The notes below the pieces were generated by a model. It did not search any database, had not been told where the DNA came from, and was given only the letters and a program-made list of their open reading frames with translations. This document shows, piece by piece, positions 42,861 through 53,436 of a DNA stretch of 64,000 bases. The stretch spans positions 1-64,000 of the forward strand of contig CAYXAA010000008.1 in the NCBI GenBank assembly GCA_964462985.1, in the 5' to 3' direction. Every line of letters begins with the position of its first letter. Within the stretch, counting starts at the first letter, position 1. The stretch is from CAYXAA01 sp964462985. GTDB taxonomy: Bacteria; Pseudomonadota; Alphaproteobacteria; Rhizobiales; Stappiaceae. Position numbers and translations under genes: made by a program.

Positions 42861-44855
42861 TCATGCTGCCTGTTCCGCCTTGGCCTCTACGATCCGGACC
42901 ACATCGGCCATGATGTCGGTGAGTTGGTAATCCTTCGGTGTATAGACGGCTGCTGCGCCCATCGCCTTCAACGCAAGAGCGTCTTCCGGGGGGATGATGC
43001 CTCCGACGACTACGGGCACGTCATCGAGGCCGAACGTTCGCATCCGTTCCATGACCTCGCGCACCAGTGCCAGATGCGAGCCCGATAGGATTGACAGCCC
43101 GACAATGTGGACGCCCTCCTCTAGCGCCGCATTGGCGATCTGCGCTGGGGTCAGGCGGATGCCCTCGTAAACCACTTCCATGCCGCAGTCGCGCGCGCGG
43201 ACCGCGATCTGCTCGGCACCGTTGGAATGTCCGTCGAGGCCAGGCTTTCCGACCAGGAATTTTAGCCGCCGGCCAAGTTTGCGCGAGACCGCTTCGACGC
43301 GGTCGCGCACGGCGGAGAGATCGGCGCCGTCGTCGCGTGCGGCCTTGGCTACGCCGGTCGGCGCGCGGTATTCGCCGAAGACCTCGCGCAATGTCGCGCC
43401 CCACTCGCCGGTCGTCACTCCCGCCTTGGCGGCGGCAATGGAGGCTTCCATGATGTTGCCACCCTCTGCGGCGACACGGCGCAAATCGGCAACGGCCTTC
43501 TCGACGGCTTTGGCGTCGCGGGCAGCGCGCCAGGCGGTCACGCCGGCAATCGCCGCGTCTTCGACATGCTCGGACACGGTCAGGATTGTACCGTCACCGA
43601 AGGCGAGCGGCGACGGCTCGCTGTCCGTCCAGCGGTTGACGCCGACCACGATCTGCTCCCCTGCCTCGATGGCGGCGAGCCTTTTGGCATTGGAGTCAAC
43701 CAGCGCCTGCTTCATGTAGGACGACTCGACCGCGGCGACCGCGCCGCCCATAGCCTCGATGCGGGCGAGTTCGGCGCGCGCCTCCTCCTTGAGTGCCTCG
43801 ACCTTGGCGGTGATCTCATGAGAGCCGTCGAAGAGGTCACCGTATTCCAGTAGGTCGGTTTCATAGGCGAGAATCTGCTGCATCCGAAGCGACCACTGCT
43901 GGTCGAACGGCCGCGGCAGGCCAAGTGCCTCGTTCCACGCCGGCAGCTGCACGGCACGCGCGCGAGCCTTCTTCGACAGCACGACTGCCAGCATCTCGAT
44001 CAGGATGCGGTAGACGTTGTTCTCCGGCTGCTGCTCGGTCAGCCCGAGCGAATTGACCTGGACACCATACCGGAAGCGGCGGAAGCGCTCCTCCTGGACG
44101 CCGTAGCGGTTCAGGCAGATCTCGTCCCACAGCTCTGCGAAAGCGCGCATCTTGCAGAGCTCGGTGACGAAGCGCATGCCGGCATTGACGAAGAAGGAGA
44201 TTCGTCCGACCGCAGCGGGAAAGTCCGCCGGCGCGATCGCGCCGCTGTCCTTGACCCGGTCGAGGATGGCGATCGCTGTGGCAAGCGCATAGGACAGTTC
44301 CTGCACCGGCGTCGCCCCCGCCTCCTGCAAATGGTAGGAGCAAACGTTTATCGGGTTCCATTTCGGCAGAGCGGTGTAGGTCCAGGCGATGACGTCGGTG
44401 GTGAGGCGCATCGACGGCTCGGGCGGGAATACATAGGTCCCGCGCGAAAGATACTCCTTGATCAGATCGTTCTGCGTCGTGCCGGCAAGCTTGGCTCGGT
44501 CCGCTCCCTGCTCGTCGGCGACCGCCACATAGAGCGCCAGCAGCCAGGGCGCCGTTGCGTTGATCGTCATCGACGTGTTCATCCGCTCGAGTGGGATCTC
44601 ATGGAAGAGCGTCCGCATGTCGCCGAGGTGGGCGATCGGAACGCCGACCTTGCCGACTTCTCCGCGAGCGAGCGCGTGGTCGGGATCGTAGCCGGTCTGG
44701 GTCGGCAGGTCGAAGGCGACGGAGAGCCCGGTCTGGCCCTTGGCGAGGTTCGCCCGGTAAAGACGGTTTGACTCCGCGGCCGTCGAATGGCCTGCATAGG
44801 TACGGAAAATCCAGGGACGATCGCGTTCTGGCTTGTCGACGGTCGTCTCGTTCAT
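42861..44855 (-). CDS. ecm: Ethylmalonyl-CoA mutase
   Basis: 664 residues of the B12-dependent acyl-CoA mutase family as one polypeptide. PWIFRTYAGHSTAAESN, LARGEVGKVGVPIAHLGDMRTLF and KEYLSRGTYVFPPEPSMR fit the Ecm clade (also called MeaA) rather than methylmalonyl-CoA mutase. The C-terminal cobalamin domain has GLDGHSNGAEQ (DxHxxG) and LSILSGSH. It turns (2R)-ethylmalonyl-CoA into methylsuccinyl-CoA. ATG 44855 is fixed by GGAGGA 6 nt upstream; the open frame runs 18 codons further. Divergent from ccr. Confidence 0.9.
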   Translation of the reverse strand: MNETTVDKPERDRPWIFRTYAGHSTAAESNRLYRANLAKGQTGLSVAFDLPTQTGYDPDHALARGEVGKVGVPIAHLGDMRTLFHEIPLERMNTSMTINATAPWLLALYVAVADEQGADRAKLAGTTQNDLIKEYLSRGTYVFPPEPSMRLTTDVIAWTYTALPKWNPINVCSYHLQEAGATPVQELSYALATAIAILDRVKDSGAIAPADFPAAVGRISFFVNAGMRFVTELCKMRAFAELWDEICLNRYGVQEERFRRFRYGVQVNSLGLTEQQPENNVYRILIEMLAVVLSKKARARAVQLPAWNEALGLPRPFDQQWSLRMQQILAYETDLLEYGDLFDGSHEITAKVEALKEEARAELARIEAMGGAVAAVESSYMKQALVDSNAKRLAAIEAGEQIVVGVNRWTDSEPSPLAFGDGTILTVSEHVEDAAIAGVTAWRAARDAKAVEKAVADLRRVAAEGGNIMEASIAAAKAGVTTGEWGATLREVFGEYRAPTGVAKAARDDGADLSAVRDRVEAVSRKLGRRLKFLVGKPGLDGHSNGAEQIAVRARDCGMEVVYEGIRLTPAQIANAALEEGVHIVGLSILSGSHLALVREVMERMRTFGLDDVPVVVGGIIPPEDALALKAMGAAAVYTPKDYQLTDIMADVVRIVEAKAEQAA

Positions 44856-45182
44856 GTCCATTCCTCCGGCGACTGCTGCAACGCGGCGCTCTGCCATCTT
44901 AATCCGCATGCTTTCCGCAATTGCACCCTCGTGGATCTTCGTCCTTTGCCTAGGTGGCGCGGCCCCCCAATGGGCGGTCTTTTGGTGTGCAATGCAAAAA
45001 CAGTCTTGGGGAATTCGGCAAGTTAAGCAATAGTCCTATAGAAGAGGTCCGCAAATTCGCACGATAGTTTCGCGTCGGCCACGTGGAGGGCTGCATCGCA
45101 TGATGCGACGCAAAATGGCCGCCGGAGTGCCAACCGGAGCGGTTGAGCTCTTGAAAAGACGACGGGAAGGACGCAAGCGATC
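44856..45182. promoter_or_regulatory. Divergent control region of ecm and ccr
   Basis: 327 bp between two genes of one pathway. It contains the palindrome GCAATTGC (44917-44924) and a nearby TGTGCAATGCAAAA near 44987-45000. TGCAA-like half-sites are seen in binding sites of short-chain fatty-acyl regulators such as PccR/ScfR-type proteins; the link is inference only. GGAAGGA before ccr and GGAGGA before ecm are the ribosome-binding sites. Confidence 0.4.
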
Positions 45183-46496
<1,314 letters not shown>

Positions 46497-46542
46497 ACCA
46501 TTCTCACGGATAAGGTTGTGCGCGTTCGATAATGGACGCTGT

Positions 46543-46570
46543 CGGGCCGTGCTGCGGCCCGGCTTGTTGT
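46543..46570 (+). terminator. Possible terminator after ccr
   Basis: CGGGCCG (46543-46549) pairs with CGGCCCG (46555-46561), loop TGCTG, followed by GCTTGTTGT. The T tract is interrupted. Confidence 0.4.
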
Positions 46571-46723
46571 CGGGCGGCACGATTCCTTGAAGATGAGGCG
46601 CTCCATCCGACCGGGACGCGCACGGGGATTGCGCTCGCCGAATCTTCCGCCGCATTGCGCTCTTGCCCTATGCCTAAGGGGAGCGGATAAACGGCACGGG
46701 CGAAGGCGGCAGGGAGATTCGGC

Positions 46724-49375
46724 GTGCGACGAAGCGACTCCGGATCGGTTTGGCGGCTTGCATGGCTGGCAGCGGTCGGCTGGCTGCTCTATCTCGCCGT
46801 TGCACCGGCCTTCAGCCAGGACGCGGTTGGACGACTGCAGCTCGACGGCTCAGTTGAGCGGCCAACGACCAAGGCGCCGACAGTCTCCGCCACCATCACA
46901 ATGGCGCAAGCGCAACCGAACCCGGGTTCATTCGCCCGCGACGACCTTAACGCTCTTCTGAGCAGCTCGACGCTCATCAAACCAGAGATTGCCGAGGCGG
47001 TCGAGCAGAGGATCGCCGGCTGGGAGACGCGGTTGACCGCTATCGAGGTGGCGTTGCAGCGCGACCTCCTGAAATCGGCCGAGCTTACAGTACTTCAGAC
47101 GCAGATCTTCGCCATCGAGACGGAAGCCGCCACCCTGGTCGATGCGCTGACCCCGATGCTGACCTCGATCGAACAGCGGCTCGCCAGTCTGGCCCTGCCT
47201 GAGGATGGCACGATCGAGGAGTCCGACACCCTGGCAAAGCAGCGCCGCGAGCTGTCGCAGATGCGTTCGCGGCTTACCGGTTTCATCAAGCAATCGGACG
47301 TGCTGCAGCTGCAGGCCGACGATCTCCTTGATCGGATCGCCGCCGCCCGCCGCAACCTGTTGGAGAGGCAGCTTTTTGCCCGGACCCACAGTCTGCTCGA
47401 TCCTTCGCTATGGAATGCCGCCGCCCTGCAGGTTCCCGGCATGCTGAAGGGTACCACGCTGCTGCTCGGCGATTGGCTGAGGCTGATCGCCCAGCGCGCT
47501 GTGCCGCCGGCCGTTGCGGTCGCGGCCGTGATCCTCATTGCGGCGGCCGTGCTGGTTTGGCCGATCCGCCGCCGGCTGGCGAACTGGGCCGATCGTCCGG
47601 AGGACGTGACGGAGCCGTCAGAGGTCCGGCGCTCGGTCGCTGCGCTCGCTATCGTCTGTCTGTCGTCCGTACTGCCTCTCGTCGTCGCCTCCGCGATTTT
47701 CCTCGGGTTCAACGCCCTCGACCTGTCTCCCAGCCGGATCGATACTGCCATGGTTTCGGTGTTCACCGGCATCGTGGCCTATACATTTGTCCGGGGTCTC
47801 ACCTGGGCGATACTTGCGCCGGGTCGGCCCGGATGGCGGCTGCTGCCGGTGAGCGACGAGGCAGTGCGTCACCTGATGCGCTACAGCACTGCGGTGGCGA
47901 TCCTGCTCGCGCTGGCCTTCACGATTTCCGGGCTGCTGCGGGTCATGTCGGCGAACGGCCCCGCAAAGGAACTGCTCAGCGGCCTTCTCGCCGTTTCAAT
48001 TGGCATTGCCACCGTTCTGGTGCTGCGCCGGATGATGCTGGACAATGGTGGAACGGACGACGGCGCAGGGAGCAGCGCTCAGACGGGTTCTTCGCCGAGA
48101 GGCTCACTGGTCTGGCCCTGGGTTGTGTCCCTGTTCTGGATCACTGCGATCGTGGCCGTGGCCGCACCAGTGCTCGGCCGCATCTGGCTCGGCTGGTTTC
48201 TCGCCGTGCAGATCGTCTGGTCGCTTGCGATTTTTCTGGTGATGCACCTGCTGCTGCGCGTCGTCGACTCCGGTTTCGTTGACCTGTTCACCGCCCAATC
48301 GCCGCTGGGTCGGATGCTGAACGGCTCCATGGCGCTGCGCGCCAGCACGGTCGAGCAGCTTGGCGTGATCCTGAGCGGTCTCCTGCGACTGATCCTGCTG
48401 GGTCTTGCCGTGTTTGCGATCCTGTTGCCCTGGGGCTTTTCCACCGGCGACGTCAGCGGCATGGCGCGCGATGTCCTGTCCGGACTGCAGATTGGTTCGA
48501 TCACCGTATCGCCGTCGGGCTTGATTAGCGCGCTGGCCATCCTGATTGTCGTGATCGGGCTGACACGGGCGGTCAAGGGCTGGCTGGAGAATCGCCTGCT
48601 CCCTCGTACAAGCCTCGACGTCGGACTCAAGAGCTCGATCTCCACCACCTTTGGCTATGTCGGCTACATCATCGCCGCGCTGCTGGGCCTGTCGGCTGCC
48701 GGGCTCAGCTTGCAGAACATCGCCATCGTCGCCGGTGCGCTCTCCGTCGGTATCGGTCTCGGCCTCCAGGGCATCGTCAACAATTTCGTATCCGGCCTGA
48801 TCCTGCTTGCGGAGCGGCCGATCAAGGTCGGTGACTGGGTCGTGGTTGGCAGCGAGCAGGGATACGTGCGGCGTATCAATGTGCGTGCCACAGAGATCGA
48901 GACCTTCGACCGCGCAGCCGTCATGATTCCGAACTCCAACCTAATCTCCGGCGTCGTCAAGAACTGGATGCACGGCAACACCATGGGCCGGGTGTCGGTG
49001 CCGGTTGGCGTTTCTTATGCCGCCGATCCGGAACAGGTACGCGAGATCCTGCTCGGCTGCGCCCGAGAGCACCCGAAGATTCTCGCCTATCCGGCGCCGG
49101 CGGTGTTCTTCATGGATTTCGGCGCCAGCTCGCTTGATTTCGAGCTCCGCTGCTTCCTCAGCAATGTGGATTATTCGCTCACAGTTGCGTCCGAACTGCG
49201 CTTTGCCGTCTGGAAACGCTTGTGCGAAGAAGGAATCGAGATACCGTTCCCGCAGCAGGATCTCCACATCCGCGACATCGACAAGCTTGCGGACATCCTG
49301 CGCGCGAACGGTACCCGGTCGAACCGCGGACCGCTTCCCCCCGGCCCACAGCCTTTCGAAAAGGACCCCATATGA
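46724..49375 (+). CDS. MscS-family mechanosensitive channel with DUF3772
   Basis: 883 residues. A signal peptide and a coiled-coil periplasmic DUF3772 part (residues ~65-240, QRIAGWETRLTAIEVALQRD, LASLALPEDGTIE) precede about ten membrane helices. The MscS pore and beta domain follow near residues 640-760: GYIIAALLGLSAAGLSLQNIAI, LGLQGIVNNFVSGLILLAERPIKVGDWV and ETFDRAAVMIPNSNLISGVVKNW. It is a large channel that opens on membrane tension. GTG 46724 is preceded by GGGAG. The stop overlaps the start of the CAP lipoprotein gene (ATGA). Confidence 0.88.
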   Translation: MRRSDSGSVWRLAWLAAVGWLLYLAVAPAFSQDAVGRLQLDGSVERPTTKAPTVSATITMAQAQPNPGSFARDDLNALLSSSTLIKPEIAEAVEQRIAGWETRLTAIEVALQRDLLKSAELTVLQTQIFAIETEAATLVDALTPMLTSIEQRLASLALPEDGTIEESDTLAKQRRELSQMRSRLTGFIKQSDVLQLQADDLLDRIAAARRNLLERQLFARTHSLLDPSLWNAAALQVPGMLKGTTLLLGDWLRLIAQRAVPPAVAVAAVILIAAAVLVWPIRRRLANWADRPEDVTEPSEVRRSVAALAIVCLSSVLPLVVASAIFLGFNALDLSPSRIDTAMVSVFTGIVAYTFVRGLTWAILAPGRPGWRLLPVSDEAVRHLMRYSTAVAILLALAFTISGLLRVMSANGPAKELLSGLLAVSIGIATVLVLRRMMLDNGGTDDGAGSSAQTGSSPRGSLVWPWVVSLFWITAIVAVAAPVLGRIWLGWFLAVQIVWSLAIFLVMHLLLRVVDSGFVDLFTAQSPLGRMLNGSMALRASTVEQLGVILSGLLRLILLGLAVFAILLPWGFSTGDVSGMARDVLSGLQIGSITVSPSGLISALAILIVVIGLTRAVKGWLENRLLPRTSLDVGLKSSISTTFGYVGYIIAALLGLSAAGLSLQNIAIVAGALSVGIGLGLQGIVNNFVSGLILLAERPIKVGDWVVVGSEQGYVRRINVRATEIETFDRAAVMIPNSNLISGVVKNWMHGNTMGRVSVPVGVSYAADPEQVREILLGCAREHPKILAYPAPAVFFMDFGASSLDFELRCFLSNVDYSLTVASELRFAVWKRLCEEGIEIPFPQQDLHIRDIDKLADILRANGTRSNRGPLPPGPQPFEKDPI

Positions 49376-49896
49376 TCGCACGCTTCTGGCGCGCCCCCCA
49401 TATTGCCGGCGGCCTCGCCGTCGCCCTTCTTCTCGCCGGCTGCTCGGCCGGCCCCGTGGAAACTCCGCCGTTCTACCGCGACCTCTCCAGCCCGTCTGCT
49501 ACCGTCGATCAGGCGAGTGCGGCGACCATGATCTCCAGCTACCGCGCCAACAACGGCCTCGGCCGCGTGACCCTCGATCCGGTGCTGACGCGGATCGCCC
49601 AGCGGCAGGCAGCGGCAATGGCGGCGGCGGGCGACGTCAAGGCCTCACTCGCGCCAGGCAACACCCTCGCCGCACGGCTCGCCACCGAGGGTGAAACCAA
49701 GACACACGCGGTCGAGAACGTCAGTGCCGGCTATCGCACCCTCGCCGAGGCCTTCTCTGGCTGGCGCGACTCACCCAAGCACAATGCGGTTCTGCTCGAC
49801 TCTCGGGCGACGCGGATGGGAATCGCGACAGCCTATGTGCCGGGCTCGAAGTACAAGGTGTTCTGGTCACTGGTCATGGCTGGGCCGCGGCAGTGA
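49372..49896 (+). CDS. CAP-domain lipoprotein
   Basis: 174 residues. The lipobox LLAGC places the lipid-modified Cys at residue 24. The mature part is a CAP/SCP (PR-1) domain: MISSYRANNGLGRVTLDPVLTRIAQRQAAAMA, HAVENVSAGYRTLAEAFSGWRDSPKHNAVLL and MGIATAYVPGSKYKVFW, with the first CAP histidine missing. Function unknown; probably envelope. ATG 49372 overlaps the upstream channel stop, so it is cotranslated with the MscS-type protein. Confidence 0.85.
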   Translation: MIARFWRAPHIAGGLAVALLLAGCSAGPVETPPFYRDLSSPSATVDQASAATMISSYRANNGLGRVTLDPVLTRIAQRQAAAMAAAGDVKASLAPGNTLAARLATEGETKTHAVENVSAGYRTLAEAFSGWRDSPKHNAVLLDSRATRMGIATAYVPGSKYKVFWSLVMAGPRQ

Positions 49897-49981
49897 CGAG
49901 GCATTAAAGTATTACCGCGTGCAGAACTCGGCTGGGGTCGAGGTGTGACGGATCATCAGGAGTTGGAAATAGGAAACACCC

Positions 49982-50368
49982 ATGACCCCGGACGAGCTGG
50001 GTAGGATTTACCGCGGATATATCGATTGCCTGAACAGACAAGACTGGGATCGGCTCGGTCTGTTTGTCGACGGCGCGGTGGAGTACAACGGTGAGCCTGT
50101 CGGGTTGTCAGGCTACCGTAATATGCTCGAAGGCGATTTTGACGCGATTCCTGATCTTCGCTTCGAGATCGAACTCCTTATATCCGAGCCGCCGCGGATC
50201 GCAAGCCGTCTGCGTTTCGACTGCACGCCCCATGGCATGCTGTTCGGCCTGCCCGTCAACGGAAAGCGCATCATGTTTGCAGAAAACGTGTTCTACGAGT
50301 TTTCCGTCACGCGGATTCGGAAAGTGTGGTCGATCATCGACAAGGCGGCGATTGCAGCCCAGCTTTGA
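49982..50368 (+). CDS. SnoaL-like (NTF2-fold) protein
   Basis: 128 residues: IYRGYIDCLNRQDWDRLGLFVDGAVEYNG, GYRNMLEGDFDAIPDLRFEIELL, then a HGMLFGLPVNGKRIMFAENVFYEF segment. This is the pattern of SnoaL-like ester or polyketide cyclases. The physiological substrate is unknown; there is no polyketide gene nearby. Confidence 0.82.
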   Translation: MTPDELGRIYRGYIDCLNRQDWDRLGLFVDGAVEYNGEPVGLSGYRNMLEGDFDAIPDLRFEIELLISEPPRIASRLRFDCTPHGMLFGLPVNGKRIMFAENVFYEFSVTRIRKVWSIIDKAAIAAQL

Positions 50369-50534
50369 GCCCTCCGCCAGTGACAAAGGTCGTGGCCTGG
50401 CCGAACTCTGTGCCGCAAGTGCGATGGGTGACCAAGCGCAAGAGCCAGCAACTATCACTCTTGTTGCAATGCAAGAAGATGTGGCAAGCTCCGCGGTCGC
50501 GGGCCGCGCCCTGCCCATCCGATAAACAAGAACA

Positions 50535-52178
50535 ATGCTTTTCGTCGCCGAAACCTACGACACGCTTGTCGCCCGCTTTCGCTGGCAGGTGCCCGCGCAC
50601 TACAATATCGCCGTAGACGTATGCGACCGCTGGGCGGACACCGATCCTGATCGCCTTGCCCTCCTTCACCATTACGAAGATGGCCGGAACGAACGCTACA
50701 GCTATGGGCGGCTGCGCCGGCTGTCGAACCGGCTCGCGAACGGGTTGCGCGCCCATGGGATCAGCCGCGGCGACCGGGTCGCTCTGCTTCTGCCGCAATC
50801 ACCGGAGACGCTGATCGGGCATCTGGCGACCTACAAGCTGGCAGCAATCGCCGTGCCGCTCGCCGCGCTGTTCGGCGTCGAAGCGCTGAAATACCGGATC
50901 GCCAATTCCGGAGCCAAGGCGGTCCTCACGAACCGCGCCGGCCTCGCCAAGCTCAGCGAAATCCGCGACCTGCTGCCCGACCTCAAGCTGATCGTTTCCG
51001 TCGACGGCCCCGAGGACGGGGCAATCTCCTTCACGGGTCTGATTGAGGCCGGGGCCGAATGGTTCGAGGTTGAGAACACACTCGCCGATGATCCGGCGAT
51101 GATGATCTATACCTCCGGCACCACCGGCCCGCCGAAGGGAGCGTTGCATGGCCATCGCGTGCTGCCAGGCCATTTGCCCGGGATCCAGATGGTGCAGGAG
51201 TTCCTGCCGCAGCCGGGCGACCTGTTCTGGACTCCGGCGGACTGGGCCTGGGCCGGCGGCCTACTCAATGCGCTCCTGCCGGCACTGGCCTGTGGCGTGC
51301 CGGTGGTGGCGCACAAGCTCGAAAAGTTCGATCCCGAGAAAGCGCTTGCGCTGATGGCCGATCTCGGTGTGCGCAACGCCTTCATCCCGCCGACGGCGCT
51401 GAAGATCCTGCGCACTGTCGACCGGCCGCGCGAACGTTTTGCGCTCAGTCTGCGCACGATCGGATCGGCGGGCGAGGCGTTGGGACGGGAGGCGTATGAG
51501 TGGAGTCGGGCCGCGCTCGGACTTCAGGTGAACGAGTTCTACGGCCAGACCGAATGCAACGCCGTGCTCGCCTCCTGCGCTGCGATCGGCGTCAGCCGAG
51601 CCGGGGCGATCGGCAAGCCAGTTCCCGGCCACGATGTCGCAATCCTGCGGCCCGATGGCATGCCGGCGGCAGCCGGTGAACTCGGCCAGATCGCAGTTCG
51701 CCGGCCCGATCCGGTGATGTTTCTTGAATACTGGGGTCGCCCGGAGGCGACACGGGAAAAATTTCTGGGTGACTGGATGACCACGGGCGATCAGGGCCTC
51801 ATGGACGAAGAGGGCTACGTCCATTTCGTCGGTCGCAATGACGACGTCATCACTTCGGCCGGCTATCGCATTGGTCCGGGCGAGATCGAGGATTGCCTGC
51901 TTGCCCATCCGGCGGTCGCCCTCGCTGCCGCTGTCGGCAAGCCGGATCCGATCCGCACCGAGATCGTCAAGGCCTATATCGTGCCGATGACGGGCACCGA
52001 GCCTTCGGCCGAGCTCGCCGACAATATCCGCAACTGGGTCCGAACCCGACTGTCGGCACATGAATATCCGCGTGAAATCGCCTTCGTTGACAGCATGCCG
52101 ATGACCACCACCGGCAAGGTGATCCGACGTATCCTGCGCGAACGGGCGATCGCGGAGGCAGGCGTGACTGAGGAGTGA
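50535..52178 (+). CDS. AMP-dependent acyl-CoA synthetase
   Basis: 547 residues of the adenylate-forming (ANL) family. MIYTSGTTGPPKGALHGH is the P-loop, NEFYGQTECNAV the adenine-binding motif, TTGDQG and DDVITSAGYRIGPGEIE the hinge, and TTTGKVIRRILR holds the catalytic Lys. It resembles acetyl/medium-chain acyl-CoA synthetases; chain length is unknown. The N-terminal ~40 residues resemble acetyl-CoA synthetase (YNIAVDVCDRWAD). Confidence 0.88.
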   Translation: MLFVAETYDTLVARFRWQVPAHYNIAVDVCDRWADTDPDRLALLHHYEDGRNERYSYGRLRRLSNRLANGLRAHGISRGDRVALLLPQSPETLIGHLATYKLAAIAVPLAALFGVEALKYRIANSGAKAVLTNRAGLAKLSEIRDLLPDLKLIVSVDGPEDGAISFTGLIEAGAEWFEVENTLADDPAMMIYTSGTTGPPKGALHGHRVLPGHLPGIQMVQEFLPQPGDLFWTPADWAWAGGLLNALLPALACGVPVVAHKLEKFDPEKALALMADLGVRNAFIPPTALKILRTVDRPRERFALSLRTIGSAGEALGREAYEWSRAALGLQVNEFYGQTECNAVLASCAAIGVSRAGAIGKPVPGHDVAILRPDGMPAAAGELGQIAVRRPDPVMFLEYWGRPEATREKFLGDWMTTGDQGLMDEEGYVHFVGRNDDVITSAGYRIGPGEIEDCLLAHPAVALAAAVGKPDPIRTEIVKAYIVPMTGTEPSAELADNIRNWVRTRLSAHEYPREIAFVDSMPMTTTGKVIRRILRERAIAEAGVTEE

Positions 52179-52317
52179 GGCAAGTTTGTCGCCCTGTTCG
52201 GCTTGCCTGTTGCGGGCTTTTGCGCTGTCTCGACGCCCCGACTAAGCGAATGAGATTGCAAGCCCCCGTCCGCCCAGGTTGGATCGGGAGCTGCGCAATC
52301 GTGAAGACAGCCAGCAA

Positions 52318-53436
52318 TTAACGATACCGCCCCCGTCGCAGCGCGGCCTTCACGCCGCGCCGGAGCCTGTGTTCGGCGGAGAGATCGAGCCGGGCAGCAC
52401 CAATCGAAAGCGATGCTATGGCGCCGCGGCCGAGCAGTGCAGTTGCGTAAGGCACCTTGCCGCGCCACAGCGGCGTGATCATCGGATGGTCGGGGACAGC
52501 GAGGGAATCGGCGTCCGTGAACTCCGGGTCGGCAAGGTTGCGTCGCATGGCATAGCGCGTGATCTGCGCTCCCGGCGAGAAACGGCCAAACTCCTCGTCA
52601 AACGCGATCTTCCAAGACAGGATCCTGTGGCCATCGCGCAGAAGCACCAGCATGGCGATTGGCCGGCCGTCGAGGGTGAGCCGGTCAATCCGCACCTGTC
52701 CGCGGGCGGCCGCAGTCGCAATGAAGGCGCGGGCGAAGGCGGCGCGGCGCGGGTCGGCGGCGAGTGCCGAGCCTTTGCTGCCTTTCCAACCTCGGGCCTC
52801 AAGGTGCAGGAAATCCTCGAAGGCGCCGGCAATCTCTGTGGCATCTACATCGCCAAGGCTCGCGAAGGCGACTGTGCCGAGTTCAGCGAGGCGCCGGAGC
52901 TGTCGCTCGATCTCCTTGCGCCGGCTGCCGCCAATGCGGTCGTACTGCTCCTGGCCGGTCGGAGCCGCAACATGGCCGGCCCGCATTTGCGGCCGTGCCA
53001 TGGCAAGCCGCCAGCCGTTGGTGTCGTGGAGATCCTGGATCAGGTCGTGGACCGGGCCGTCGGTGCGCAGATAGGGCAAAAGGACAAGCCCCGCAGGGCC
53101 GACAACGTAGCGAAACAGGAGATCTAGCGTCGCCGCTGTTGCCTCCGGCGCCACGAGCGGCGTGCCGAGCGGACCATAGGCCGTGGCCCAGGCGACGGTG
53201 GCCGGCCACACCAGGCCGATGCGTCGGCGGCCGAATGGTGCGAGCGCCAGCAGGTGGTCGTTGCCGCGGTCTCGGACAGCGGCGATGGCAACGGGCCGCC
53301 TCTCCATATGAGTGAGATAGGCCCGGAGGAAGGCGGGGGCGAAGAAGGGATTGGGCTCAAGCGCCCGGTCGGCCAGCCTTTGCCACTGCAGGCTGTCGGC
53401 CTTTGGATCGACGGTGATTACCTCGAGGCCGGTCAT
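52318..53436 (-). CDS. GNAT-like acyltransferase (CelD/BcsL type)
   Basis: 372 residues with the Acetyltransf_6 (CelD/FemX-like) domain: SRRKEIERQLRRLAELG, FLHLEARGWKGSKGSALAADPRRAAFARAF and DRLTLDGRPIAMLVLL. Such proteins sit with polysaccharide genes and may acylate sugars or amino-acylate linkers. ATG 53436 overlaps the stop of the flippase gene by four bases, so the two probably act together in making a surface polysaccharide. Confidence 0.8.
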   Translation of the reverse strand: MTGLEVITVDPKADSLQWQRLADRALEPNPFFAPAFLRAYLTHMERRPVAIAAVRDRGNDHLLALAPFGRRRIGLVWPATVAWATAYGPLGTPLVAPEATAATLDLLFRYVVGPAGLVLLPYLRTDGPVHDLIQDLHDTNGWRLAMARPQMRAGHVAAPTGQEQYDRIGGSRRKEIERQLRRLAELGTVAFASLGDVDATEIAGAFEDFLHLEARGWKGSKGSALAADPRRAAFARAFIATAAARGQVRIDRLTLDGRPIAMLVLLRDGHRILSWKIAFDEEFGRFSPGAQITRYAMRRNLADPEFTDADSLAVPDHPMITPLWRGKVPYATALLGRGAIASLSIGAARLDLSAEHRLRRGVKAALRRGRYR

